35,562 bases of DNA from Clostridiaceae bacterium (GTDB lineage Bacteria; Bacillota; Clostridia; DSM-8532), in the NCBI GenBank assembly GCA_012519655.1, contig JAAYPS010000018.1, positions 1 through 35,562 on the forward strand. Direction: 5' to 3'. Under the pieces are notes generated by a model. That model searched no databases. It was not told the DNA's origin and was given only the letters and a program-made list of their open reading frames with translations. A program made the translations under genes and the position numbers. This document shows, one piece after another, positions 1-7,885 of the stretch; position 1 is the first letter of the stretch, and each line of letters starts with the position of its first letter.

Positions 1-244
1 CATAATATGTACTTGCAGTTATTAGTGTAAATATGTTGTTATGTATGAGCATTAGTATTTCATATTATACGGTAACTATTATTCTACATAGCAAATGTCT
101 TGTAGATATATTACGTCATACTATATATTTGTAGTTACGCTGTGCATATATGTGGTTATGTAATATAGCCTTACACCACATACTGCACAGCTGGTAATTA
201 TTGTATATAGCAAACTCTCATTGTGTGCACAGTAATAAGATTCT
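1..244. other. AT-rich intergenic stretch, no gene seen
   Basis: This stretch lies downstream of the uxuA stop codon and is very AT-rich, with many short TATGT/TTATG-like runs. I find no open reading frame with a ribosome binding site, no tRNA fold, and no convincing GC-rich hairpin with a T tract that could end the uxuA transcript. The window begins inside it, so a neighbouring gene may start further left. Confidence 0.5.
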
Positions 245-1372
245 TTAGTGAACCAATAGCTTATCTAAACGATGAATAAAAAATTCTTTACCGCTATCTT
301 TTGGAAGCATGTTTTGCTTTATGATAGCTTCCCACAGACCATTAAGGTAAGCTACACCCAATGCCCTATCATAAAGACCATAACCCGGCATGGACTTTTC
401 ATCCCATATGGCTCTTCCATGGTCGGGTCTCATTATTCCATCGAAACCAATGTCGTAAAATGCTTTCATGATTTCATACATGTTTAGCGAGCCGTCTGAG
501 GAGAGGTGAGCAGCTTCGTCAAATTTCCCTTTTTCCAGGTGTCTGACATTGCGCACATGGGCAAAGTGAATTCTGCTTCCCAGGGAGCGTATGATATCGG
601 GTATATCGTTTTCTGGATTAGATCCTAAAGAGCCAGTACACAGTGTGACGCCATTATATGGGCTATCAACAAGGCTAATTATTTTTAGAAGTTTTTCTTT
701 ATCCGTGACTATTCGGGGTAGATCAAAAACCGGCCATGCCGGATCATCTGGATGAATAGCCATTTTCACACCATATTTTTCACAGGTAGGCATGATGGCT
801 TCTAAAAAATACTTCAAATTTTCAAAAAGTTTTATGCTATCTACATTTTTATACATTTTAAACAAAGACTGAATTCGTGCCATTCGTTCAGGCTCCCAGC
901 CTGGTAGAACAAATCCATTTGACTTAGTATCTATTTGTTTAAACATGTCGGTTGGGTTAATTTGATCGATAATATCCTGATTATATGATAGTACGGTTGA
1001 ACCGTCTTCTCTTTCTTTTGCAAGATCTGAACGAGTCCAATCGAATACCGGCATAAAGTTGTAACAAACCAGATGAATACCTTCAGAACTTAGGTTTTTT
1101 AATGTTTTTATGTAGTTTTCAATATAATGATCTCTTTCAGGAAGTCCTACTTTTATTGCATCATGAATGTTAACGCTCTCAATTCCCAAGATTTTAAGGT
1201 CAAACTGTTCAACTTCATCATTGATAGCGCGTATCCTTTCCTTCGGCCAAACTTCTCCTGCGGGTATATCATAAAGTGTAGTAACGACACCCTTAACGCC
1301 TGGAATTTGACGGATATATTTTAATGGTACGCTATCCACATCTGATCCAAACCATCTTAATGTCATTTTCAT
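245..1372 (-). CDS. uxuA: mannonate dehydratase
   Basis: The enzyme dehydrates D-mannonate to 2-keto-3-deoxygluconate in the cytoplasmic glucuronate degradation pathway. The 375-residue length matches the UxuA family, and the N-terminus MKMTLRWFG followed by a TIM-barrel pattern is typical. Likely metal ligands or catalytic residues are His207 (in IHPDDP), Cys245 (in TLCTGSLGSN), His272 (in HFAHVRN) and Asp317 (in RPDHGR). The ATG at 1372 is preceded by AGAAAGGA about 9 nt upstream. It stands alone: no uxaC, uxuB, kdgK or kdgA is in the window, so the rest of the pathway must be elsewhere. A sigma-A promoter fits just upstream. Family assignment is secure; in vivo substrate range is inferred. 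Confidence 0.95.
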   Translation of the reverse strand: MKMTLRWFGSDVDSVPLKYIRQIPGVKGVVTTLYDIPAGEVWPKERIRAINDEVEQFDLKILGIESVNIHDAIKVGLPERDHYIENYIKTLKNLSSEGIHLVCYNFMPVFDWTRSDLAKEREDGSTVLSYNQDIIDQINPTDMFKQIDTKSNGFVLPGWEPERMARIQSLFKMYKNVDSIKLFENLKYFLEAIMPTCEKYGVKMAIHPDDPAWPVFDLPRIVTDKEKLLKIISLVDSPYNGVTLCTGSLGSNPENDIPDIIRSLGSRIHFAHVRNVRHLEKGKFDEAAHLSSDGSLNMYEIMKAFYDIGFDGIMRPDHGRAIWDEKSMPGYGLYDRALGVAYLNGLWEAIIKQNMLPKDSGKEFFIHRLDKLLVH

Positions 1373-1448
1373 GCCAATCGCATCCTTTCTGTAGTCAAGC
1401 TGTACTTAAATAGTAAATAAATTTAAAAACAAAATAATGAATAATAGT

Positions 1449-1477
1449 ATATTAACATACTAATATATCAGTTGCAA
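1449..1477 (-). promoter_or_regulatory. predicted sigma-A promoter of uxuA with overlapping dyad
   Basis: On the minus strand a -35 TTGCAA (1472-1477) is separated by 17 bp from a -10 TAATAT (1449-1454), upstream of uxuA. The arms ATATTA (1449-1454) and TAATAT (1461-1466) form an imperfect inverted repeat over the -10 region. This could be a repressor operator, as expected for a sugar-acid gene controlled by a GntR- or LacI-type regulator, but no regulator gene is nearby and the operator role is a guess. Confidence 0.4.
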
Positions 1478-1532
1478 TATAAAAGAATCGAAAAATAAAA
1501 TAATTTTCCACAGTATAAATTCAAAAAACAAC

Positions 1533-1601
1533 AAACAAATGTTCGAAAAAGTATTGACAAATGAACATATGTTCGGTAAACTACATTTAGAACGTATGTT
1601 C
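1533..1601 (+). promoter_or_regulatory. SOS promoter with two LexA boxes
   Basis: GAACATATGTTC at 1563-1574 is a perfect Gram-positive LexA (SOS) box palindrome, and GAACGTATGTTC at 1590-1601 is a second one with one central change. AAACAAATGTTC at 1533-1544 is a degenerate third copy. A -35 TTGACA (1554-1559) and a -10 TAAACT (1577-1582), 17 bp apart, place the first box inside the core promoter and the second at about the transcription start. LexA binding would therefore block transcription, with release after RecA-stimulated LexA cleavage. The consensus is established knowledge; the promoter match is read from the sequence. Confidence 0.85.
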
Positions 1602-1655
1602 ATTTATTATTTACTGCTTCGGTTTCAGTCTTCATTTTCCGGAGGAGGTTTTAAA

Positions 1656-1931
1656 ATGGTATATCGATTAAAAAATAAAAGAAAATTTTTCACTCTAATT
1701 TTTTTATTGATCGTTGTTGTTCTACTGTTAATAGGTACGGTCTCATCTACAGGTAAGAATTCTCAACATGAGCAACAATTTATAACTGTTAGGCCAGGAG
1801 ATACTCTATGGGAAATAGCGAGTAATCATCGTGGTACAATGGAGATTCGCCAGTATATCTTTAAGTTAAAGAAAGTGAATAATTTAAATGATTCAATTAT
1901 TTATGCAGGTCAAAGACTTGAATTGCCATAG
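1656..1931 (+). CDS. LysM membrane protein, YneA-like SOS cell-division suppressor
   Basis: This 91-residue protein has a short basic N-terminus, one membrane segment (about residues 11-30) and a C-terminal LysM domain (about 42-90, with FITVRPGDTLWEIA and ending IIYAGQRLELP). That layout and size match Bacillus YneA, which delays septation during the SOS response. The reading frame extends upstream to 1539, but the ATG at 1656 has a strong GGAGGAGG site 7 nt before it and the upstream codons overlap the LexA boxes, so 1656 is the better start. The two LexA boxes just upstream support damage induction. Unlike Bacillus, lexA is not next door; uxuA is the divergent neighbour. The family and SOS control are well supported; the division-inhibitor role is inferred from the combination. 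Confidence 0.8.
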   Translation: MVYRLKNKRKFFTLIFLLIVVVLLLIGTVSSTGKNSQHEQQFITVRPGDTLWEIASNHRGTMEIRQYIFKLKKVNNLNDSIIYAGQRLELP

Positions 1932-2066
1932 TATACCAGGTGCCAATACAGAAGTACAACATTCAAACAATAAGAGTATCCTTTTATAAATAACGATAAA
2001 GCTCTTATAAAGACATCTCAGAAGTATCTTAGTTTCTAACTATTAGTTTTATACCCATAATTATCC

Positions 2067-2096
2067 TTGCCTAATATGGAAAGATTAAGTTATAAT
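2067..2096 (+). promoter_or_regulatory. predicted sigma-A promoter of the ACT protein
   Basis: TTGCCT (2067-2072) and a perfect TATAAT (2091-2096) are 18 bp apart, giving a start near 2103 and a leader of about 28 nt before the ATG at 2131. Confidence 0.5.
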
Positions 2097-2130
2097 TTAG
2101 TTACCTAAATAATTGGTAAGGAGTGATAAC

Positions 2131-2562
2131 ATGCTTATTAAGCAGATTTCAATTTTTCTTGAAAATAAGCTTGGAAGGCTTGCTAAAGTTACACGTATAC
2201 TTGGGGAGAATAACATTGATATTTGTGCATTGTCAGTAGCAGATACGACAGATTTTGGAATATTAAGGCTTATTGTTGATCGTCCTGATGAAGCAAAACA
2301 AGTTCTCGCCGATAATGGTTTTACTGTAAGTATTAATGATGTTATTGCCATAGAGGTGGAGGACAAACCTGGAGGTTTGGCAAAAACACTTTCTGTATTA
2401 GATGATAAAGGTATTAGTATTGAATATATGTATGCTTTCGTAGGAAATTCTAATTCAAATAACGCATTGGTTATTTTTAGGGTTGAACAACCTGAAAGAG
2501 CACTGGAAATACTGAAAAATGAAGATGTGCATGTTAAATCTCCTGAAGAGTTATACGGATAA
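2131..2562 (+). CDS. tandem ACT-domain protein
   Basis: This 143-residue cytoplasmic protein consists of two ACT-like halves (about residues 1-66 and 69-140). The first starts MLIKQISIFLENKLGRLAKV and the second has IAIEVEDKPGGLAKTLSVLDDKGISIEY. The ENKxGRLA and DKPGGLA turns are the ligand-binding loops of ACT domains, which sense small molecules, often amino acids. The layout matches the COG4747 group, often found next to phenylacetate-CoA ligase (paaK) in Clostridia; no such gene is adjacent here. The ATG at 2131 has AAGGAG 7 nt upstream; an upstream TTG at 2113 is in frame but overlaps that site and is less likely. No enzyme domain is attached, so it is probably a regulator or ligand-binding partner; the ligand is unknown. 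Confidence 0.8.
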   Translation: MLIKQISIFLENKLGRLAKVTRILGENNIDICALSVADTTDFGILRLIVDRPDEAKQVLADNGFTVSINDVIAIEVEDKPGGLAKTLSVLDDKGISIEYMYAFVGNSNSNNALVIFRVEQPERALEILKNEDVHVKSPEELYG

Positions 2563-2690
2563 TTCTAAAACAGAAATTTCGGAATAGCTAGGTCTTTGAA
2601 TAGATAATATTAGAATAGGTAATTTTAAAATAGAGTTCAAAGATTATTTATATAACCAATTGTAGTATACTATATTATGGAGGTGGTTTT

Positions 2691-2879
2691 GTGGAGAAGA
2701 AACTATATCTTTCAAATTCTAATAAAGTTATAGGTGGTGTTTGTGGTGGGATTGGCGAATATTTAGGTGTTGATCCTACAGTAGTAAGACTAATCTTCGT
2801 AATAATCTCTTTCTTTTTTGCTATTATAGGAGGGGCTCTGTTATACCTTATAGCAATGTTTATAATTCCAAGTGAGTGA
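2691..2879 (+). CDS. PspC-domain small membrane protein
   Basis: This 62-residue protein is a single PspC domain. The N-terminal part KVIGGVCGGIGEYLGVDPT is the family signature, followed by a hydrophobic helix (about 32-59) ending IPSE. The family includes phage-shock protein C and stand-alone short membrane proteins thought to help in envelope stress sensing. The GTG start at 2691 has GGAGGTGG 4 nt upstream. No pspA or other psp genes are adjacent, so it is a stand-alone copy; the actual role is unknown. Confidence 0.85.
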   Translation: MEKKLYLSNSNKVIGGVCGGIGEYLGVDPTVVRLIFVIISFFFAIIGGALLYLIAMFIIPSE

Positions 2880-3028
2880 ATACAATAGCAAAGATATCTA
2901 GGTGATTCTGTATTAATGTTTATATAGTATCATGATACATATAGAAAGTTTTGGGGGAAATGTTAGGGATACCTCATACCTGTTAAAAAATAAATCTATA
3001 ATACTAAAGTCTCTCTTATTCAGGTATA

Positions 3029-3058
3029 TTGTGCCACCACCAAAAAGGGATGGCACAA
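3029..3058. repeat. hairpin-forming inverted repeat between pspC-like gene and prfC
   Basis: TTGTGCCA (3029-3036) and TGGCACAA (3051-3058) form an 8-bp perfect stem around a 14-nt loop in the convergent space between the PspC gene (+) and prfC (-). Neither strand has a clear T tract after it, so a role as intrinsic terminator is uncertain. The rest of 2880-3139 shows nothing else I can name. Confidence 0.4.
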
Positions 3059-3139
3059 GGTATCCATAAGGTTTTAAAGAAGATTATATATCATTAACAT
3101 CACGTATTTTATGCTGTTGATTCATACGATAGTTGGTTA

Positions 3140-4747
3140 TCATACAGAAAAATCAGAAACATCTGACAATTCAACATCCGTATTTTTCTCTTTTGCCCAG
3201 TCAATAGACCACTGATTTTCAAATATTAATACTATATTCTCATCCCTATCTTGAGCAAGAATTGTTGATGAGGTAAGGTTTAAATCTTGTGGTTCTGTCA
3301 CAGATGATTTAAGCCAACGCGCAAATTTATGCGGCATTGTTGTAATTCTTAACTCAGCATTATATTCGTTTGTAAGTCTATGCTCCAATACTTCAAATTG
3401 CAAAACGCCCACAGCTCCAACTATGAACTCTTCTATACCTAAATCCAGTTGCTTAAAAACCTGAATGGTGCCTTCCTCAGATAGCTGCTTAATCCCTTTT
3501 AAAAATTGCTTTCTTTTCATCATGTCTTTTGGTGCAATTCTTGCAAAGTGCTCAGCAGGGAAAAGGGGTATTCCTCTAAACAAGAATGCAGGCTTTGCTG
3601 TACTCAAAGTATCACCAATGCGAAAAATACCTGGATCATAAAGCCCAACTATATCACCAGGGAAAGCTTGCTCCACAATTTCACGTTCTTGAGCCATAAT
3701 TTGTTGAGGCTGTGAAAGTCGGGTGGTTTTATTGTTATTGTTAAGGTAAACCTCCATTCCTTTTTTAAATTTACCAGAACAAATACGCATGAAAGCAATT
3801 CTATCACGGTGATTTGGATTCATGTTTGCTTGGATCTTAAATATAAATCCATAAAAATCTTCCATATTTGGTTCTATTATATTATCGCCGAAAATGCGTT
3901 CACCAGGAGCAGGAGCCATTTGCAGAAACTCTTCAAGAAATGGAGCTACACCAAAATTCGTCATTGCACTTCCAAAGAATATAGGTGTCAAATTACCAGC
4001 TAATACTTCTTTAAGGCTGAAATCATCACCTGCAATATTTAGCAGTTCTATATCTTCAATCAATTTGGAATAGTAGGATTCTCCTAAGAGATCTTTAAAA
4101 ATTGGATCCTCAACCGTCCCTTTACTTGATTCTACAACAGATTGACCATGATTTCCGCCTGTAAATAACTCGATTTGCTTCATCTTTCTGTTATATACAC
4201 CCTTGAAATCACCATCAATGCCAATTGGCCAGTTCATTGGATAGGAACGAATGCCAAGAACATCTTCTATTTCTTGCATCAAATCAAAGGGATCCTTAAT
4301 GGCCCGATCCAGTTTATTAATGAACGTAAAAATGGGTATGCCCCTCATCTTACAGACATGGAACAATTTTATGGTTTGCGCTTCAACGCCTTTTGCACCA
4401 TCAATGAGCATTACTGCACTATCAGCGGCAACTAATGTTCTGTAGGTATCTTCACTGAAGTCCTGATGACCTGGTGTGTCTAAAATATTAATACAATGAT
4501 TGTTATACTCAAACTGCATAACACTTGATGTAACAGAGATGCCACGTTGTTTTTCTATTTCCATCCAATCTGAAGTAGCATGTCTGCTGGTTTTACGTGA
4601 TTTAACAGAGCCAGCCATATTAATGGCCCCACCGTAAAGCAATAGTTTTTCTGTTAAAGTAGTTTTCCCTGCGTCAGGATGAGATATAATAGCAAAGGTT
4701 CTGCGCCTTTGAATTTCTAGTTCGGTTTTATTTTTTAAGTCTGCCAT
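3140..4747 (-). CDS. prfC: peptide chain release factor 3 (RF3)
   Basis: RF3 is a translational GTPase that recycles release factors RF1/RF2 from the ribosome after termination. The 535-residue length fits the family. G-domain motifs are clear: G1 HPDAGKTT (about 23-30), the effector region with RGISVTSSVM, G3 DTPGHQDFSEDTYRTL (about 89-104) and G4 NKLD. The RF3-specific C-terminal half follows (AVGVLQFEVLEHRL). The start MADLKNK at 4747 has AAAGGG about 12 nt upstream, a long spacing, but no closer in-frame start is better. The hemerythrin gene lies 22 nt upstream on the same strand, so the two may be cotranscribed. No frameshift or missing motif. Confidence 0.95.
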   Translation of the reverse strand: MADLKNKTELEIQRRRTFAIISHPDAGKTTLTEKLLLYGGAINMAGSVKSRKTSRHATSDWMEIEKQRGISVTSSVMQFEYNNHCINILDTPGHQDFSEDTYRTLVAADSAVMLIDGAKGVEAQTIKLFHVCKMRGIPIFTFINKLDRAIKDPFDLMQEIEDVLGIRSYPMNWPIGIDGDFKGVYNRKMKQIELFTGGNHGQSVVESSKGTVEDPIFKDLLGESYYSKLIEDIELLNIAGDDFSLKEVLAGNLTPIFFGSAMTNFGVAPFLEEFLQMAPAPGERIFGDNIIEPNMEDFYGFIFKIQANMNPNHRDRIAFMRICSGKFKKGMEVYLNNNNKTTRLSQPQQIMAQEREIVEQAFPGDIVGLYDPGIFRIGDTLSTAKPAFLFRGIPLFPAEHFARIAPKDMMKRKQFLKGIKQLSEEGTIQVFKQLDLGIEEFIVGAVGVLQFEVLEHRLTNEYNAELRITTMPHKFARWLKSSVTEPQDLNLTSSTILAQDRDENIVLIFENQWSIDWAKEKNTDVELSDVSDFSV

Positions 4748-4769
4748 ATGGGTGTGGTTCCCTTTCTAA

Positions 4770-5186
4770 TCAATCAACATTTTTATCTATGTAGTCTACA
4801 TATTTTGTATCTATTTTTAGAATATGACTGAAGAACCATCTTGCTAGAAAGTCTAGAGTTTCAGATATAACTTCAAGTTGATCATTGTCAATATCTTTCA
4901 TTGCAAGTTTCCCTATTCTATTGACAAAATAAAGATGTTGTATACGATGTTCTTCTAGTTCAGGATAATTGAATTCTTTCAATTTTTCCTCTTCATAGCG
5001 GAAATGGTACTCTGTATATTCCTTTAATTCATTGATGGCCTCAATTATGTAATCATAATAATCCAAGGACTCTCCAGTATGAAGCATATCTTCTAATTTT
5101 CCAGCTATCTCTATTAATTTTTTGTGCTGCTCGTCTATAGTCTTAATACCAATACTATAGTCATCTTTCCAACTCCAACTAAACAT
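4770..5186 (-). CDS. bacteriohemerythrin (O2-binding di-iron protein)
   Basis: This 138-residue single-domain protein is a four-helix-bundle hemerythrin that binds O2 at a di-iron centre. All seven expected ligands are visible: His21 (DEQHKKL), His61 and Glu65 (YHFRYEEEKL), His80 and His84 (EEHRIQHLYF), His121 and Asp126 (FSHILKIDTKY). The start is the ATG at 5186, with AAGGAGGG about 7 nt upstream; an adjacent TTG at 5189 is less likely. In anaerobes such proteins are thought to store, sense or scavenge O2. It sits 22 nt upstream of prfC on the same strand. Family and metal site are certain; physiological role is inferred. Confidence 0.93.
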   Translation of the reverse strand: MFSWSWKDDYSIGIKTIDEQHKKLIEIAGKLEDMLHTGESLDYYDYIIEAINELKEYTEYHFRYEEEKLKEFNYPELEEHRIQHLYFVNRIGKLAMKDIDNDQLEVISETLDFLARWFFSHILKIDTKYVDYIDKNVD

Positions 5187-5333
5187 CAATTACCCTCCTT
5201 AAATATTCAAAATAAATAATTATATGCACTTGAGTATATAGATACTATTATACACTTTTCATGTTACAAATAAAATATTATGAAGTCAAGGAAAACCACT
5301 AAAATCTCTAACATCGCAAATTAATCTGATTCA

Positions 5334-5342
5334 TGATATAAT
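5334..5342 (+). promoter_or_regulatory. predicted extended -10 promoter of proA
   Basis: TGATATAAT is a perfect extended -10 element (TG-N-TATAAT) with only a weak -35 17 bp upstream (TCGCAA at 5314-5319). The start would be near 5349, giving a leader of about 73 nt before proA. I see no T-box or attenuator in it. Confidence 0.45.
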
Positions 5343-5421
5343 AACCTCACCAACAACCTCATAGGTATTGTAGGATTTGTTTAGTATTTGAAGTAACAGC
5401 GATCTATTTGGAGGGATTTTT

Positions 5422-6702
5422 ATGGACATGATACAAAGTGCAGCACAGGCAAAGAAGGCTTCTATTACGTTAGCATCAGTTTCATCGGAGCAGAAAAATC
5501 ATGCATTAAAAACAGTTGCAGATTACCTTATTAATAATATTGATAAAATTGTTCGGGCTAACGAGGAAGATATTCAAAGAAGTAAAAAAGAGAATTTGCC
5601 TGAAACACTAATCAAACGCTTAAAGTTTGATGGTAAAAAAATCCGTGATGTAGTGGATGGTATTAATAGTCTTATAAACCTTGACGATCCTATTGGTAAA
5701 AAGCTTATGGCAACTGAACTGGACGAAGCTCTCAATCTCTATAAAATAAGCTGTCCGATAGGTGTAATAGGTATTATATTCGAATCCCGACCAGATGCAC
5801 TTGTTCAAATTTCAACACTCTGCCTAAAAAGCGGGAACGCTGTACTGTTAAAAGGTGGAAGCGAAGCAATGCAAACAAACCGGATATTAGCTGAACTAAT
5901 CCAGAAAGCAACTGATGCGGCGGGCATAGGGACGGATTGGATTCATTTGCTTGAAACAAGGGACGATGTTAATAAGATGCTAAAACTTGACAGATACATT
6001 GATCTTCTAATACCCCGTGGTTCCAACGAATTTGTCCAGTATATTATGGATAATTCAAGGATACCTGTTTTAGGTCATGCCGATGGCATATGCCATTGTT
6101 ATGTAGATAAAGATGCTGATTTGGAGATGGCAGTCGACATTGTTAACGATTCAAAAACACAATATGTATCTGTATGCAATGCAACAGAAACATTATTAGT
6201 CCATAGTGAAGTTGCTAATAGGTTCTTACCTAAATTCAAAGAGGTAATCCAGGAAAGTAATGTGCAATTAAGAGGATGTGAGAACACACGCAAGATAATT
6301 GATGTGACAGTAGCATCGGAAAGAGATTGGAAAACAGAATACCTTGATTATATATTGTCTATAAAGGTAGTTAACTCACTTGAAGAGGCAATTGAACACA
6401 TAAATACCTACGGTTCAGGACATACAGATTCAATCATTACTGAAAACAAAGAAATTGCACAGAAATTTATGGATCTTGTAGATTCTGCAAATGTTTTCTG
6501 GAATTGCTCAACTCGGTTCAGTGATGGATTCAGATTCGGCTTTGGTGCTGAGGTGGGAATTAGTACAAACAAAATTCATGCTCGTGGTCCTGTAGGGCTT
6601 GATGGGCTTACAATATATAAATACAAACTCATTGGAAACGGTCATATTGTTTCAGATTATGCAGAGCATAGACGCAAATTTACACATAAACCAATTGCAT
6701 AA
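5422..6702 (+). CDS. proA: gamma-glutamyl phosphate reductase
   Basis: ProA reduces gamma-glutamyl phosphate to glutamate-5-semialdehyde with NADPH, the second step of proline synthesis, in the cytoplasm. The 426-residue length is normal. It has the aldehyde-dehydrogenase-like fold with ISCPIGVIGIIFESRPDALVQ (about 109-130), the nucleotide loop GNAVLLKGGSEA, and the catalytic cysteine Cys252 in YVSVCNATETLLV; the C-terminal part has ARGPVGLDGLTIYKY. The ATG at 5422 has GGAGGG 6 nt upstream. The partner proB (glutamate 5-kinase) is not in the window, so the pair is split here. A strong terminator follows, so it is probably a single-gene transcript. Confidence 0.95.
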   Translation: MDMIQSAAQAKKASITLASVSSEQKNHALKTVADYLINNIDKIVRANEEDIQRSKKENLPETLIKRLKFDGKKIRDVVDGINSLINLDDPIGKKLMATELDEALNLYKISCPIGVIGIIFESRPDALVQISTLCLKSGNAVLLKGGSEAMQTNRILAELIQKATDAAGIGTDWIHLLETRDDVNKMLKLDRYIDLLIPRGSNEFVQYIMDNSRIPVLGHADGICHCYVDKDADLEMAVDIVNDSKTQYVSVCNATETLLVHSEVANRFLPKFKEVIQESNVQLRGCENTRKIIDVTVASERDWKTEYLDYILSIKVVNSLEEAIEHINTYGSGHTDSIITENKEIAQKFMDLVDSANVFWNCSTRFSDGFRFGFGAEVGISTNKIHARGPVGLDGLTIYKYKLIGNGHIVSDYAEHRRKFTHKPIA

Positions 6703-6741
6703 TATTTTTAAGTTTTTTCTAGTTTAATAGACTTCTAAGAT

Positions 6742-6768
6742 AACCTGGTTCTAAACCAGGTTTTTATT
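6742..6768 (+). terminator. intrinsic terminator of proA
   Basis: AACCTGGTT (6742-6750) and AACCAGGTT (6754-6762) form a perfect 9-bp stem with a 3-nt loop, ending in T's and followed by TTTATTTG. It lies 40 nt after the proA stop and is a textbook rho-independent terminator on the plus strand. Confidence 0.85.
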
Positions 6769-6775
6769 TGATGAT

Positions 6776-6864
6776 AATGCTACATTTGTTATAACACAAT
6801 TATTTAGGATCGGAATATATAAGTGGGAATATACTATGAGAATGCTACAGCTGTTATAACAATA
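6776..6864. repeat. short direct repeat pair
   Basis: AATGCTACATTTGTTATAACA (from 6776) recurs as AATGCTACAGCTGTTATAAC (from 6841), with two differences over about 20 nt and 65 bp between starts. GTTATAAC inside is itself palindromic. It lies in the convergent space between proA and the CPBP gene. The function is unknown; it could be a protein-binding site or a relic of duplication. Confidence 0.4.
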
Positions 6865-6976
6865 TAAGTTCAAGAGCAGTTTCAATAAGTTCTTGCAAGT
6901 AAAATGCATATGTAATTATATTTTCAGTTAGCCAAAGTCACATTTTGGTCCCATAAAAAGTATTTATTATAAGCTA

Positions 6977-7867
6977 TTAAATCTCTGTGGCTTCTTTTAG
7001 ATTGTCTACTTCAACTGATAAAATGATTTCATTGTTTTCTTTAGTTTTTCGATAAATAAAAATACCACATACTGGCACAAGTATAAATGAGATAATTAAC
7101 AGGAATATACTTATATTGTCAGACAATACATCACTATATTCGGACAAGATTATTCCCGACAAGTTCATGCCAATATGAATTGATATGGGTGGATATATTG
7201 ATTTCGACCACATTAAAGCTAAACCCATTATTATACCTAATACAAAAGCATATGAGCCTTGTATAAAATTTAAATGAGCTAAACCAAATAGAAAGGCTTG
7301 TATAATTAATGCTGCCCAAACCGGCATGTTCTTTTTTAGTAAGTTAAAAATAAGACCTCGAAAAATTATCTCTTCAATTAATGGAGCAATTATTCCAATT
7401 GCAATAACTAATAAAACAATATTTTGATTGTTCATCAATGCATTCATGCTGTCTGAGTATTGTTCAAACATATCTGGAGCAAGTCCAGCATTTTCTAATA
7501 AACTCATAATAAAGCTTATTGGCATCTGTAGAGCAGCACCCATAATAAAGCTTATTACTATAAGAAAATGTGAAGTTTTATTGAGAGAGAGTCTATCAAA
7601 GAACTTTCTTTTAAAAATTGCGTGAATAACCCATGCCGATAGAAAGGTTAAAACTCCGGAGAATATATAAGAAGGCATGATAACATCCTGTAAAATCATG
7701 TTAATATCTATAGACATGATTCCCTTCGCGTTTCCAGAAAAGATATGAAGTGACATATGTAGCACATAGTAAGCAATTGTAAAAATAAACATTGCGATAA
7801 CCTGCATTATTAGGCTTAAGGCAGTAAACCCTATGCAATAAGAAAACACTTTCAAAAACTTTTTCAT
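6977..7867 (-). CDS. CPBP-family intramembrane glutamic protease
   Basis: This 296-residue multi-pass membrane protein carries the CPBP (CAAX protease/ABI) domain. The signature is EEIIFRG at 165-171, FGLAHLN with His198, and SIHIGMNLSG with His231 and Asn235. These glutamates and histidines form the membrane-embedded active site in the Rce1-like family. Bacterial members are often linked to bacteriocin immunity or to unknown processing of membrane peptides. Hydrophobic helices run through most of the protein. The ATG at 7867 has GTGAGG about 6 nt upstream. It starts only 18 nt after the stop of the upstream metallo-hydrolase gene, so the two are probably one operon. The substrate is unknown. 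Confidence 0.88.
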   Translation of the reverse strand: MKKFLKVFSYCIGFTALSLIMQVIAMFIFTIAYYVLHMSLHIFSGNAKGIMSIDINMILQDVIMPSYIFSGVLTFLSAWVIHAIFKRKFFDRLSLNKTSHFLIVISFIMGAALQMPISFIMSLLENAGLAPDMFEQYSDSMNALMNNQNIVLLVIAIGIIAPLIEEIIFRGLIFNLLKKNMPVWAALIIQAFLFGLAHLNFIQGSYAFVLGIIMGLALMWSKSIYPPISIHIGMNLSGIILSEYSDVLSDNISIFLLIISFILVPVCGIFIYRKTKENNEIILSVEVDNLKEATEI

Positions 7868-7885
7868 AATAACCTCACATTCATA

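Noticed and set aside
3029-3058. Hairpin considered as terminator of the PspC gene or prfC
   Set aside because: There is an 8-bp stem but no T tract on either side, so it is listed only as an inverted repeat.
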